A DNA stretch of 64,000 bases, from the NCBI GenBank assembly GCA_936440205.1, contig OW387147.1, positions 23,585,629 to 23,649,628 of the forward strand, given 5' to 3'. Source of the DNA: Lepidonotus clava. Taxonomy: Eukaryota; Annelida; Polychaeta; Phyllodocida; Polynoidae. This document shows positions 10,388-20,259 of this stretch, piece after piece. Below the pieces are notes generated by a model, which made no database searches, was not told the origin of the DNA, and saw only the letters and a program-made list of their open reading frames with translations. Position 1 is the first letter of the stretch, and each line of letters begins with the position of its first letter. The translations under genes and the position numbers were made by a program.

Positions 10388-13147
10388 TCATATGATAACT
10401 TCATAAACCGTTCCTGGATCTATTTCGGATGTCCCTGGCCTTATTGTCTTTCGGGCAGATCCCGTTCCGGTCGCTGTTGAGGTGGGCGTGGTCGATCTAG
10501 GAGGAGCGTTAGGCATTGTTCCATGTCCCATCACCGGTTGAGGCCAGTCCGCTCCGACATCGGACCAGCCTGCGTCGATGAGGCGAGGTACTCCCATGGG
10601 TACAGGAGTGGCTAGCCCCGAGGAATATCTCAGTAGTCTGGCCCTGGTATTATATTTTAAGTTACTCATCATCAGACGGGCTAGTTTTTTAGACACTCTC
10701 AGGGTGTCGGGTAGTGGCACCTTAGATGGATGTTGTCCAGGTCTAGTCGCTGCTCCCATCAGTTGCGCCCCCCAGGTAACTGTCAGAGTGTATTTCAGAC
10801 ACAGCTGGGTCACCAGTAGATCCCTAATGAGCACATAGCCCTCCGTATAAGTGTGGTCTGAAGGCATAGCCAGTTCGCCTAGGAAGATTGTTTCTATCAT
10901 ATGTGGATTGGCAAACTGTACGTACAACCCATCTACAGTCTTTCTTCTAATGTTCCTCCACTTTCGCCACACGAGGACCACTATAGCGATGACTAGTACT
11001 GCTAATAATATAGCCAGCACTGCCACTGCAGTGGGGTTGGCGGTCGCGTCTGGACACCCAGTTAGTGCCCTTTCATGGTGCAACAGTTTCTCCGGGTCCG
11101 CCGTCTCCAAGGCCATGGCCCGAGGTAAGGTCATGGTTAGTCCGGCTAGGGCAGCCTTACCTTGATGGTTCCGCCAGCATTTCCAGAGGACACATCCAAT
11201 AATTGTCACAGCCACCACTATGCAGAAGATGGTGAGGAGACCAAAACCACCTCCGAAGTTACCTATAGAGAACCACGGGGCGTGTTTCTCTACCTCGTAA
11301 CGGTCAGTCGCTTTCTTGATGCCCTTGGCCAAGTCTTTACGGTGTTTTTGTATTCGTTTGGCCAAGGAGGTTACAGGTATTTTGACCTTCAGGCTTTCCT
11401 CGATTTCCAGCAGGTCTTTCCTAATTGTTTCAGGGATAGGGTCTGATTCCAACATAGTGGGTTCGTTTTTGGACGTTGTGAAATTCATGTCCCACCCCTT
11501 CACACGACTTGCTGCTTCCAACAGGTCATTATGTGGGTACACAACCGTGGTGATCCTGGTGTGCCGATCACAATTTCGCAAGCTATACGGTATCCACGCT
11601 CCTTGTGTTTGGAATGCACAGTCGCATTCCACCTGAACCCTTGCGTAATTTTCTATGTTCACTCCGACCGCAGGCTGGTTTCTGCAAATCATTTGGCCTC
11701 TGGTGTCGGCGCTGACCACTAGCATATCTCCGTCGTCTAGGTACACTGCCATCTCTCCAAAGTCTGCTTCCAGTAGATAGTCCAGCTCACATTTTTCTTG
11801 GATCGCTAGGTCGTCGCGCCTCAGTAGCGCAGCAGTGCAGGTGTTGTCTGTAATCTTTTTCATATAGGGTAGATCCTTACAGAGCGTGATGGTTTGTCCA
11901 TAACAACCTGACCAACTGCCACTAGCCAATGGTACGTAATACTGGCGGGACATGGACATGGCGACACTTTTGGGTAGATTAACAATTTGGAGAGCGTCCT
12001 TCTTAAGTCGCCCCCTAACCGTCACTGGCACAGGAAAAGTTAGTACTTCGTAGACTCTGAACAAATGTTCATCAGCCACCACAGGCACCCTTACATACAC
12101 TATTAATTCCTGAGTGGTTTCATCGAATTTGAACGAGGGTTGACTGTTCTCGTAATAGAAGGAAGGATCTGTGAACGCGACATGGAACCTGGGGTGGATC
12201 CCCTTCAGATATCTGTTAACTTCCTGGACCGCTCCGACCATATATTGGCGGGGTACCAAGTCCATAGTCAGCTGGCCCCGCGTCAGGCGCTGTACACCTT
12301 TCCTGAACACGCGAGTTTGCTCTACCATCAGTTGAAGATACACCATCTCTCCTAACTTGTCTTCCAGAGCGACCGGTATCATATTCAGGTACAGTTCCAT
12401 CCAATCCACCTTATGTTGCACGAGTTTCATCCTCCGGCGAGTCGTGTTGTGTGCCTTATTTAGTGATCTTAGATTGTCCAGTAGGCCTATCACGACATGG
12501 TTAACCCTTTCGACAGCCTCGTCATGTTTTTCATTCATCAGAGCCAAGTCTTCGATCATTTGGTTCGAAGACTCTTGCAATACTCTAATCAATTCTCTGT
12601 TATATTTGACATCAGCTGCCAGCCCTTGATTCCAAGAGGTTGGAAGAGGAAAGGTCGGCCATCCTGGATCGTCCAGCATTGTGGGCAACTTCTTCATTCT
12701 CTTGACCCTTCCACCTGGATTTAATTCCGACTCTTGATTTTGAAGGTCTTGTTGAGTGTTCTTTATTAGGGAACTTAAGGTTTCATTAAGAACTTCCCGA
12801 TACCGACCCTTAAGCGCTTGCGACGTCTGATCCATCCAATTGACCAGCGACCTGATATGGTAGCAGGCCCGATCGAGGGCGTCTCCTCCCTGTAGATATC
12901 GGTGACAGACCTGGCCAAAGGTAGCTTTGTTGAAGGAGCGCCTCCTTGGAATAGTGATTAGGAAGCCTTGTCGGACGTGTGTTATATCCGCGGTGGACAT
13001 TAACTTCCCTGGTTTTAACACTACTCCATATTGTTCTAAAGCTATCACTTCAGCGTTAGGGGCTAGCCCTTCAGGTGGGCTGGAATCGTTATGCACTCCC
13101 CTAATGCCCCCTATTATAGCTAATACGAACAGCACTAGCCACTTCAT
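10388..13147 (-). CDS. env: Envelope fusion protein, baculovirus F / gypsy Env-like
   Basis: The protein has 919 residues and is open throughout. Visible parts are an N-terminal signal peptide (about 1-18), a furin-type RVKR site at residues 147-150, and a long ectodomain with N-glycosylation sequons and cysteines. A block around residues 340-375 recalls the gypsy Env / baculovirus F family, and a first membrane segment spans about 634-655. Unlike the usual single-anchor F proteins, a second hydrophobic segment follows at about 706-727, and then a tail of about 190 residues. Such proteins mediate fusion with target membranes, and Ty3-like elements are thought to have acquired them from viruses. 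Class and ancestry are inferred from layout and would need a profile search. Confidence 0.8.
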   Translation of the reverse strand: MKWLVLFVLAIIGGIRGVHNDSSPPEGLAPNAEVIALEQYGVVLKPGKLMSTADITHVRQGFLITIPRRRSFNKATFGQVCHRYLQGGDALDRACYHIRSLVNWMDQTSQALKGRYREVLNETLSSLIKNTQQDLQNQESELNPGGRVKRMKKLPTMLDDPGWPTFPLPTSWNQGLAADVKYNRELIRVLQESSNQMIEDLALMNEKHDEAVERVNHVVIGLLDNLRSLNKAHNTTRRRMKLVQHKVDWMELYLNMIPVALEDKLGEMVYLQLMVEQTRVFRKGVQRLTRGQLTMDLVPRQYMVGAVQEVNRYLKGIHPRFHVAFTDPSFYYENSQPSFKFDETTQELIVYVRVPVVADEHLFRVYEVLTFPVPVTVRGRLKKDALQIVNLPKSVAMSMSRQYYVPLASGSWSGCYGQTITLCKDLPYMKKITDNTCTAALLRRDDLAIQEKCELDYLLEADFGEMAVYLDDGDMLVVSADTRGQMICRNQPAVGVNIENYARVQVECDCAFQTQGAWIPYSLRNCDRHTRITTVVYPHNDLLEAASRVKGWDMNFTTSKNEPTMLESDPIPETIRKDLLEIEESLKVKIPVTSLAKRIQKHRKDLAKGIKKATDRYEVEKHAPWFSIGNFGGGFGLLTIFCIVVAVTIIGCVLWKCWRNHQGKAALAGLTMTLPRAMALETADPEKLLHHERALTGCPDATANPTAVAVLAILLAVLVIAIVVLVWRKWRNIRRKTVDGLYVQFANPHMIETIFLGELAMPSDHTYTEGYVLIRDLLVTQLCLKYTLTVTWGAQLMGAATRPGQHPSKVPLPDTLRVSKKLARLMMSNLKYNTRARLLRYSSGLATPVPMGVPRLIDAGWSDVGADWPQPVMGHGTMPNAPPRSTTPTSTATGTGSARKTIRPGTSEIDPGTVYEVII

Positions 13148-13295
13148 TGTCTTTGTTTTGGCCTTAGCGATAGTTTGAGAAAGTTAATTTTGCAGTCTAT
13201 CTAAAACATGTTCACAGCAAAGTTACCTTATTTTCCTGCGCACTACTATCATCCATGCGCCGAAGTATGCTCTCCTCCCGGGTCCTCTGGTCTGT

Positions 13296-13865
13296 TTAGT
13301 TTGGGACATGCTCGTAGAGGTTTTGCCCGTTGTCATTTACCACTCGCCTGATGATCCCGCTCTCGTCCTTGGTGACCGTGATCCTCAAGCCTCTCATACG
13401 TTCGCAGGACGAGGGGCGCATTGCTCTGAGGGGTCTTGGCCTAGTAGGTTCCAGTCCGAAACGGCCCCCGTTGGATCGTACGACGGTTGGCTCGAGGGGT
13501 ATGGGTTCGGTACCTGCGGTGGGTTTGTCGCTGGGAGTGGGCTCGGCCACAGTGGGCCCCCCGGCTGGCTGGTTGGCGTCCACTGCTGCTGGTTCCATAG
13601 CAGTGGTGAGGGATTGGCGTTGCAGCTCGTTGTCAAGCTGCTCAAGTCTAAACAAGCGGGGTCCGCAGGCTGTAAGTGGTGGAGGAGGGGAGCTCCCGCC
13701 GGCCCGTTCCCCACCGGTGGGGTTGGCGCGTGTTGAACGGGTGCTACCTCCACTTTTAGTCCTGGAGCGGCGACGGTTAGCTGTTCCCCTCCCGACCGCC
13801 TTTCCAGAGTGGGCAGAGGTCGGCCGCCTCGTGTTGTTTGTAGGCTGGTACTTTCCTTGACGCAT
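13296..13865 (-). CDS. Overlapping accessory ORF, basic and proline-rich
   Basis: The ORF has 189 residues and overlaps the 3' half of the 14365-13394 ORF in another frame. It lies just before env. The N-terminal half is Arg, Ser and Thr rich and probably disordered; the C-terminal half ends in a compact stretch with VTKDESGIIRRVVNDNGQN. I recognise no family. Either this or the overlapping frame may be the true product, or both may be used, since viral elements often overlap accessory frames. Confidence 0.4.
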   Translation of the reverse strand: MRQGKYQPTNNTRRPTSAHSGKAVGRGTANRRRSRTKSGGSTRSTRANPTGGERAGGSSPPPPLTACGPRLFRLEQLDNELQRQSLTTAMEPAAVDANQPAGGPTVAEPTPSDKPTAGTEPIPLEPTVVRSNGGRFGLEPTRPRPLRAMRPSSCERMRGLRITVTKDESGIIRRVVNDNGQNLYEHVPN

Positions 13866-14365
13866 TTAGAGTTTTGTGTGGTCTTTTGAATGAAAGGAGC
13901 TACCTGAGTTTTAATCTCAGCTAACTGTTTGTTTGATTTTGGCACATCCAGTCCTACTGTCCTTCTAATTTCGTCAACAGTCTCAAATAGTTGGAACAGT
14001 GGTTGCGTAAGGTCCCAGAACCAGCCGGCCTGAATCTGCACCGGTTGGTTGGCCGCTTCCTCCTTCTGAACCGGCTTGGCCAACGCCGTTAGCCTTGGCT
14101 CGGGCTCCGAGTCACTCACCTCAGATAAATTGTAGAAGTCTTTATCTGCTGTCTTCTTTTTGGCTGGAGCCGATTTAGCGGACCTCTTGGCTCCGCCTGT
14201 GGTCGTTCTGGTGGGCCGCCGGGCTGGTGTCCTTGGCTTCTTCCGGGCAATCCCGGCGTCGGTTGAGTCCGGACGGACACCCCCTCGGCCCGGCCAACTC
14301 CACCGCCTAAGGGTCTGAGCCGGTTGTTTCCTAGCACTCTCCTTTTCGACTGTCTTTTCTTTCAT
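13394..14365 (-). CDS. Accessory ORF between pol and env, basic N-terminus
   Basis: The ORF has 323 residues between pol and env. Residues 1-75 are strongly basic (Lys/Arg with APAKKK-type runs, nuclear-localisation-like). An acidic SEVSDSEPEP stretch follows, then a segment with aromatic and leucine residues (WFWDLTQPLFQLFE) that may form a helix. The C-terminal third is proline-rich. No known domain is recognised. Position and charge suggest a nucleic-acid-binding or regulatory accessory protein, but this is inference. Confidence 0.5.
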   Translation of the reverse strand: MKEKTVEKESARKQPAQTLRRWSWPGRGGVRPDSTDAGIARKKPRTPARRPTRTTTGGAKRSAKSAPAKKKTADKDFYNLSEVSDSEPEPRLTALAKPVQKEEAANQPVQIQAGWFWDLTQPLFQLFETVDEIRRTVGLDVPKSNKQLAEIKTQVAPFIQKTTQNSKCVKESTSLQTTRGGRPLPTLERRSGGEQLTVAAPGLKVEVAPVQHAPTPPVGNGPAGAPLLHHLQPADPACLDLSSLTTSCNANPSPLLWNQQQWTPTSQPGGPLWPSPLPATNPPQVPNPYPSSQPSYDPTGAVSDWNLLGQDPSEQCAPRPANV

Positions 14366-15025
14366 TTGGCAAAATCCTAAAAGAATGGCCCAACGAACCT
14401 TCCCTTGGTAGGTAGCGCCCTCTGGTGGGGGCGGCTAATCCGTTTCCTTCTCAGGGGGACGATGATCCTTCCCTCCGTGTCCGCAGGGAAAGTAGTGGTT
14501 CCCTTTGGATTGCTATGTGGCCGGAGGGCTAGACAGTTCCCCATGAGTCGGTGGATCAGTGTCCCAGCTAAGTTCTCTTTCTGCTCCTTCCAGGAGAAGT
14601 CGGAAGTTGAACAATTTCTATCTCCAACTTCTGTTCAGAGATAGAATCAATATCTATCTCCGTTTCCTCCCGGGCTGGGTTGTGCGTACAATCACCTGCA
14701 GCAGAGGTGACCGTCTAGGAGCAGAGTTGCGGACCGACTGGTGGATCGGCGCGGATCCCACGAAACTATAACCGATCCGCTTGTCCATGCCGTCTCCATA
14801 TTTGGAGCTGTATCTTGTTTCAGGTGGGGGGGAACGCTTGCATCCGGTCCCAAGAGATGACGCCAAACCACTGGCATCTCTCTTGGCGTGCGCACCCTCC
14901 CTTTCTGCCACGCCCCTGGGCGCGGCGAGGTGGCCGTGAGGTAGACCACCTGTTCCATTAGCGCTGATGCTAACGGTGCCGCTCCGCCGAACCTTTATTT
15001 TCACAGGGCGGCTAAATTTCCTGCA

Positions 15026-18000
15026 TTAATCATCCATGTCGTCGCTTTCCCCGCCGTTGGACAGAGCGACGTAGTTAGGGCGGTGGTTCCGACGTAGGTT
15101 ATAGCCACCTTTCGTCGGGACATGGTCCTTTACTGTTTTTTCTGGGCTCTGTTCCGATGTATCCAAGATCGGCACATCACCGCAGGGTAGTTTTATGGGC
15201 TTGTTGTTGCCTGGAGGGGATCTCCCCTCCAACGGCTGGCTTTTGCCCCTTCGTTTAGCTCGTTTGCGTTTCCTCTGTCCATTAGCGCCAGCTGTTCCCC
15301 GTTCACAGGCGGCTTTATTAGGAACAAAGGATAAGTTTGTTGACAGCGCGGTGTCCGCACTGGTGCCCTGACCATCAGTGATTTGCCCATCCGTTTCTGC
15401 TAAATCAGTGGGACTTGGACCAGGTTTTTGTGTAGGTACCTTCCTGGTCATAGGAACTGCATCATGCTCACGGGGACCGGTCGTTCCCGTTGAGTTTTCA
15501 GTCTCAGCACCCCTTATTTCGCCATCTTCCTCAGCGATTTCACCCGTCGGAGTGTGATGCAATTCAGGGTTTCGGTCAGGATCTGCCCCTTTTGAGTTAG
15601 TGATTTTCGCTTCTCTCACCATTTTGGGAATGTTATGAGGGACGGCGGGAGACCAAGGCTCATGTGCAGGTTTGAGTTTCGAAATGTTTACTAGATGTGG
15701 GACCTGTTTTCCAGTTTTTAAAGACACTAGTCTAACAAGGTGGTCTCCTTTTGTTTCAATTACCCTGAATGGCCCAGTATACCTGTTTGAGAACTTAGAC
15801 GCTTTATTTTCACTAGCTAAAGGGTCGTACATGTATACCATATCACCTTCGTACATCTGAGTGGGCCGCGCTCGCTCATCAATTCGCAGCCTCAGATCTT
15901 TTTCGTAGTTTTGAACTACCCTTTCAGCCATATTCCTAAACATAGCAATGTTGTCCTTTGTTTGCATGAAGAATTCACAGTCATTCAGCGTTTCAGGGAT
16001 CGTTCCCTGCTCAGGCATTCCCATACTGATTGGATCTCTGCCAAACAGCAGGGTGTGCGGGCTGTATCCCGACCGTACACTGATTGTGGATCTAACTGTC
16101 CATAATGCAATGGGAAGTAGATCGATCCAGTTACAGTGGTCGTCAGGGATATAATAAGCAATCAGGTTTTCAATGGTTTTATGTAGTCTTTCTACTCGAG
16201 CGTTGCCAGTCGGCATTCGCCCGGTAGTGAACGTTTGTTTGCACGCTAGTCGGGTAGTAATCTCCCGGAACAGTCCTGATAGGAAGGCCGCCCCTCGGTC
16301 TGTGTGCAGACGGTTTACCCGCCCATACCGACACACTATCCCGGTTAGGAAACAGTTGGCCGCGGTTTGCGCAGTGGAGTCTTTCGTGGTGAAAGCCTCC
16401 GGCCAACCTGTTAGTAGGTCTATGAAGGTCATGATATATTTTGACCCATCCCTAGCTCTCTTTAGTGGCCCGATAAAATCACATTGAACCACCTCAAAGG
16501 GTCGGGTCGGTCTCTCCCAAGACTTAGCTAGGGCCTTGAAATGCGGAGCCCGTCTCCTCAGAGAGCAGGTCTCACAAGCTTTCACATAGTCTACTATATC
16601 GGCGTTCATGTTCCGCCAGTAGAATTTATCAGAGATTTTGGTAGTGAGGTTACTGATCCCTACATGTCCCCCAGCCAAGATGTCATTATGTAATAGTCTC
16701 AGGACTTTGGGAATTAACCTACCTGGAACTATCATGCGGGGTTTTAGTCTGACCAGTTGGTCATGGTGTTTGTTATACCTTTTTACGTTGAACCTACAGA
16801 GTACTCCCGGTGCTACCATTCCCACAAAATCGGCTTGGTCCATTATTCGCCTAGCTTCAAGGGGATCTGTCGGTAGGTCTCCGTCCTGCAGGTAGTCTAT
16901 CAATTGCGCGCACTCTGCATCTTGGAGTTGCGCGTTTATTACCGTAGCCACAGAAAGCTCTTCATCCTGAACTTCGGCCCCAAATAACTCACATCCCACA
17001 GCGGGCTCATATTCTTCACCTGGGACATGCTCATGATAGACTCTAGACAAATAGTCCGGTAGAAAATGAGTCGCTCCTGGCTCATATATGATTTCAAAAT
17101 CAAAGTCTGACAACGCTAAAGCCCACCGTCTCAGCCGGGCTGACGGGGCTTTGTAGGCACTCTGTAGCAGGGGAATCAACGGTTTGTGATCAGTCACTAT
17201 TGTGATTTTAGCTCCCTGCAACATGTCCTCATAGTTCTTAATGCCTTTAATTACTGCCAGAGCCTCCTTTTCTGTTACCGAATAATTTAATTCGGCGTCT
17301 CGGAGAGTACATCCCCAGAAAGCAACCGGACGGTAGATTTCATCTAGTTTGTGACAAACCGCTGCACCGCACGCGGCGTCTGATGCATCTGTTAGCAGAT
17401 AGAAATGCCCTCCTATATCCGGATGGATTAGTAAGGGCGGCGAGGTGAGCAGTTTCTTTAACTGTTGAAACGCTTCCTCGCAAGCCTCCGTCCACTCAAA
17501 ATAGACTTCTTTCTTTAACAGCCGATTTAATGGTTTGGCTAGATCAGCAAAATTTGGGACAAACTGACGGTAGTAGTTACACAGCCCCAGAAAGGATTTA
17601 ATAGTTTTCACATTATGCGGACGGTTAAAGGCTGTAATCTTTTCTGTGGTTACCTTTTGTGTAGCCACTCCTTCCGCGTTTACTACGTGGCCGAGGAAAT
17701 TGATTTCACTGCGGCACCACTCACACTTTGACGGTTTCAGTTTGAGATTAGCTCTCGCCAAAGCTTGGAGAACCACCTCAACGCTCGCCAGGTGTTCTTC
17801 AAATGTAGTGTCGTAGACGATTACGTCGTCTAAATATGCTAAGCATGTTCTTGGAATCAAGCCTTTTAGCGCAATGGCCATCACCTTGGTAAACTGCCAA
17901 GGCGCGCCAACTAAGCCAAATGGTACACGCTTATACTGATACACACCCATCGGGGTTTCAAAAGCGGTATATTTTCTACTGTCTTCTTCGATTACACACT

Positions 18001-19267
18001 GATGATATCCGCTCAACAGATCTAAAGCTGTCCACATAGTGGGTTTCTTGTAAGCCATATACAGGAAAAGCGAGCGAGCCGTGGGCATGGGGAATTTGTC
18101 TTTAAAAGTGACTTGATTAAGCATGCGAAAGTCTGTACAGAGCCTAGGTTTGCCATCTTTCTTCTGCACTACCACCAGCGGGCTTCGCCAAGCCGATTCG
18201 CTGGGCTCTATGACACCTATATCTATGAGTTGCCTAACCTGTTCATCGATGATATCCATTTTCTGTGGAGAGTATCGGTATGGTCTAGAACTTATGACTC
18301 CCAGCGACTCATCCACAATGATTCTCATCGGCGCTATTTCACAGTGACCTAACTCTTCCATTGAGAACGCTAGTGCATTTCTGTTGTTATTAAGCATTTG
18401 TCTAAACCTTACCTGTTGTTCTTCGTTTAAGCACGACTCGGTTAGATCTATTTTACTTACATTTTCATCCATTTTACCTCGGGATTTCTCCTCAGAGGTT
18501 TGGCTTTCCATTTGCACTGCGTCTTTCATTACTTCTACAGAAATCCTACAGATGGACATTGGGGTCTCTGTTTTAGTTAGATAACACAAGTCTAGGAACT
18601 CTTCTATCTGATTTTGGTTTACCTCAGGCACTGTGCATTCTTCCGCAAAAGCTAACACTTCCTGGGGAGTGATTTCTTGCATTTCATCTAGCGGATTCAT
18701 GACTTTGATCCACCACTGACTTCCCACCGTATTCACGCACCCCTCCACTAGGACCGGGGCAGTGACTGCTGGTGCGCAGTAAGCCACTGGTGAGTCTAAT
18801 CCTAGCGGCTCTCGGGTGGTAACCGGTATGATGCATTCATTTCCCGGTGGAATTTTCACTGTTTCTTTGCTGACTATAGGGTTTCCACAAAACACTTCTA
18901 TCTTTGCGCCTGGTAGAGATAAATCTGATCGAAGCACTGTTAATAAGTTTCTCCCGATTACTATTAGGTGGCATAGATCGTCCACTATGTTGAAATCATA
19001 GCAGACCACCGATCCCTGGATTGAAAACTTACATCTAATTTGTTCTAGTATTACTTGAGACGAGTTGTCTGCCAAACTGATGTTTCCCTTCGATACCTTC
19101 CATTCATCTAAAATGCATTGTTTAGGGATCTGTCGTTTACAATGGGTGGACATGAAGCAATCGCTCGCTCCTGTGTCTACTAAAGATCTAACCTCCTTCT
19201 GATCATCAAATCTTAACGTTAAGAAAAATGCTTCGTCTCCTATCTCTCTCCTAGCCGGTCCGTCCAC
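15026..19267 (-). CDS. pol: Pol polyprotein: protease, RT, RNase H, integrase
   Basis: The ORF has 1413 residues and is open throughout. Order: aspartic protease with LVDTGAS (about residue 30); reverse transcriptase with YLDD (about 476); RNase H with LLTDASDA (about 624); an HHCC zinc finger with C-x2-C (about 870-905); and an integrase core with D, D and E in CDFIG, HTDRG and NARVERLH (about 930, 987 and 1023). A GPF module follows (about 1165), and then a Lys- and Pro-rich tail. The protease-RT-RNase H-integrase order and the GPF module place it in Ty3/gypsy. It is in a different frame from the capsid ORF, as in many members that use programmed frameshifting. Confidence 0.96.
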   Translation of the reverse strand: MDGPARREIGDEAFFLTLRFDDQKEVRSLVDTGASDCFMSTHCKRQIPKQCILDEWKVSKGNISLADNSSQVILEQIRCKFSIQGSVVCYDFNIVDDLCHLIVIGRNLLTVLRSDLSLPGAKIEVFCGNPIVSKETVKIPPGNECIIPVTTREPLGLDSPVAYCAPAVTAPVLVEGCVNTVGSQWWIKVMNPLDEMQEITPQEVLAFAEECTVPEVNQNQIEEFLDLCYLTKTETPMSICRISVEVMKDAVQMESQTSEEKSRGKMDENVSKIDLTESCLNEEQQVRFRQMLNNNRNALAFSMEELGHCEIAPMRIIVDESLGVISSRPYRYSPQKMDIIDEQVRQLIDIGVIEPSESAWRSPLVVVQKKDGKPRLCTDFRMLNQVTFKDKFPMPTARSLFLYMAYKKPTMWTALDLLSGYHQCVIEEDSRKYTAFETPMGVYQYKRVPFGLVGAPWQFTKVMAIALKGLIPRTCLAYLDDVIVYDTTFEEHLASVEVVLQALARANLKLKPSKCEWCRSEINFLGHVVNAEGVATQKVTTEKITAFNRPHNVKTIKSFLGLCNYYRQFVPNFADLAKPLNRLLKKEVYFEWTEACEEAFQQLKKLLTSPPLLIHPDIGGHFYLLTDASDAACGAAVCHKLDEIYRPVAFWGCTLRDAELNYSVTEKEALAVIKGIKNYEDMLQGAKITIVTDHKPLIPLLQSAYKAPSARLRRWALALSDFDFEIIYEPGATHFLPDYLSRVYHEHVPGEEYEPAVGCELFGAEVQDEELSVATVINAQLQDAECAQLIDYLQDGDLPTDPLEARRIMDQADFVGMVAPGVLCRFNVKRYNKHHDQLVRLKPRMIVPGRLIPKVLRLLHNDILAGGHVGISNLTTKISDKFYWRNMNADIVDYVKACETCSLRRRAPHFKALAKSWERPTRPFEVVQCDFIGPLKRARDGSKYIMTFIDLLTGWPEAFTTKDSTAQTAANCFLTGIVCRYGRVNRLHTDRGAAFLSGLFREITTRLACKQTFTTGRMPTGNARVERLHKTIENLIAYYIPDDHCNWIDLLPIALWTVRSTISVRSGYSPHTLLFGRDPISMGMPEQGTIPETLNDCEFFMQTKDNIAMFRNMAERVVQNYEKDLRLRIDERARPTQMYEGDMVYMYDPLASENKASKFSNRYTGPFRVIETKGDHLVRLVSLKTGKQVPHLVNISKLKPAHEPWSPAVPHNIPKMVREAKITNSKGADPDRNPELHHTPTGEIAEEDGEIRGAETENSTGTTGPREHDAVPMTRKVPTQKPGPSPTDLAETDGQITDGQGTSADTALSTNLSFVPNKAACERGTAGANGQRKRKRAKRRGKSQPLEGRSPPGNNKPIKLPCGDVPILDTSEQSPEKTVKDHVPTKGGYNLRRNHRPNYVALSNGGESDDMDD

Positions 19268-19305
19268 TGCGCCTAATTCTATCGTGGAATGAACGGACCC
19301 TTCCT

Positions 19306-20163
19306 CTAGTTTCCCTGATTCTTTTGTTCGGTACCACTGGCTTTGCTATCTTTGTAGATCCGCGGGGGTTTTTCCCTCAACCTATTCTTCAACCACAAGC
19401 ACGCTTCTGTAGAGTGACCATGCTGTTGGTGAATGATACAAAACTTACTTTCATCAAAAGGCAACCTGGGTCTCTCCACTTTCTGTTGAGTTGGCAGATT
19501 CTTTCCCTTATCTGCCTCTCTGTTCGGGGCGGTATTGGATTTAGGCTTCTGATCTGAATTTCTTTCACCTTTCTGATTCTCGTACCTATCCTTTCTCTCA
19601 TAACCTTCCTGTTTAAAGTTACCACCACTCTGGGGAGTCCCGCTTTGCCCTGGCTTTGGTTTCTGGAACCATGGGGCGGCCTCCAGTCGGGCCAGCACCA
19701 CTCCAAATCGTTCGGAGATGGAGTTTAGGGCCGCGGTCTCCTCTGATTCATGGCTTCCAGCCAGTTCGCTCACTGCATTAGATATTTTAGTTCCCCCTTT
19801 GCCTTTGTCCAACGATTCTAGTCTCGTTGCACAATCCACCGCTTCGGTGAACGACTTAGGGTCCAGTATAGCTACTTGCCTGGCTACGCCCTGTTTTAAT
19901 CCTTCCAAAAACACAGCTAACATCATGCTTTCACTCGCCTCTGCCTTAACTTGCTTTTGTTTCAGAACACCTGCAAATTCAATCACACTCTGGTCCTTTC
20001 CTTGTTTAAGGGCACAGAACTCTGCGTGTTTCTGCCACTTAGCCCTTCGATCACCGAAGATCTTTGTCATTTGGGCTTCTAGCTTCTCAAATGTGTCTTT
20101 CTCACTCTCAGCTAACGCTCCTGCCCAGTCGTCTGCCCTTCCCTTTAGGCCTAACAGCGCCAT
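19306..20163 (-). CDS. gag: Gag capsid/nucleocapsid part
   Basis: The ORF has 285 residues. The first half resembles the Ty3-type capsid domain: LKGRADDWAGAL, LEAQMTKIFGDRRAKW, then SVIEFAGVLKQKQ and FLEGLKQGVARQV, followed by a charged Gly/Gln/Lys linker. Near the C-terminus C-x2-HQQHGHSTEAC gives a zinc-knuckle-like Cys/His cluster. The start is taken at the first ATG and is uncertain. It follows closely after the long 5' ORF and precedes pol by fewer than 40 bases. It probably assembles the particle that packages the element's RNA. Confidence 0.8.
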   Translation of the reverse strand: MALLGLKGRADDWAGALAESEKDTFEKLEAQMTKIFGDRRAKWQKHAEFCALKQGKDQSVIEFAGVLKQKQVKAEASESMMLAVFLEGLKQGVARQVAILDPKSFTEAVDCATRLESLDKGKGGTKISNAVSELAGSHESEETAALNSISERFGVVLARLEAAPWFQKPKPGQSGTPQSGGNFKQEGYERKDRYENQKGERNSDQKPKSNTAPNREADKGKNLPTQQKVERPRLPFDESKFCIIHQQHGHSTEACLWLKNRLREKPPRIYKDSKASGTEQKNQGN

Positions 20164-20259
20164 ATTCAGGAGATGGGCGTTCGACCAGTCATAGATAGCT
20201 TTTAGTCGTTTTAATTCCCTGAAATACTTTTCTATTTACTCGTCTTCCTTTCCACTAAA

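Noticed and set aside
10578-13178. Many + strand ORFs opposite env
   Set aside because: They are shadows of the 919-residue env frame.
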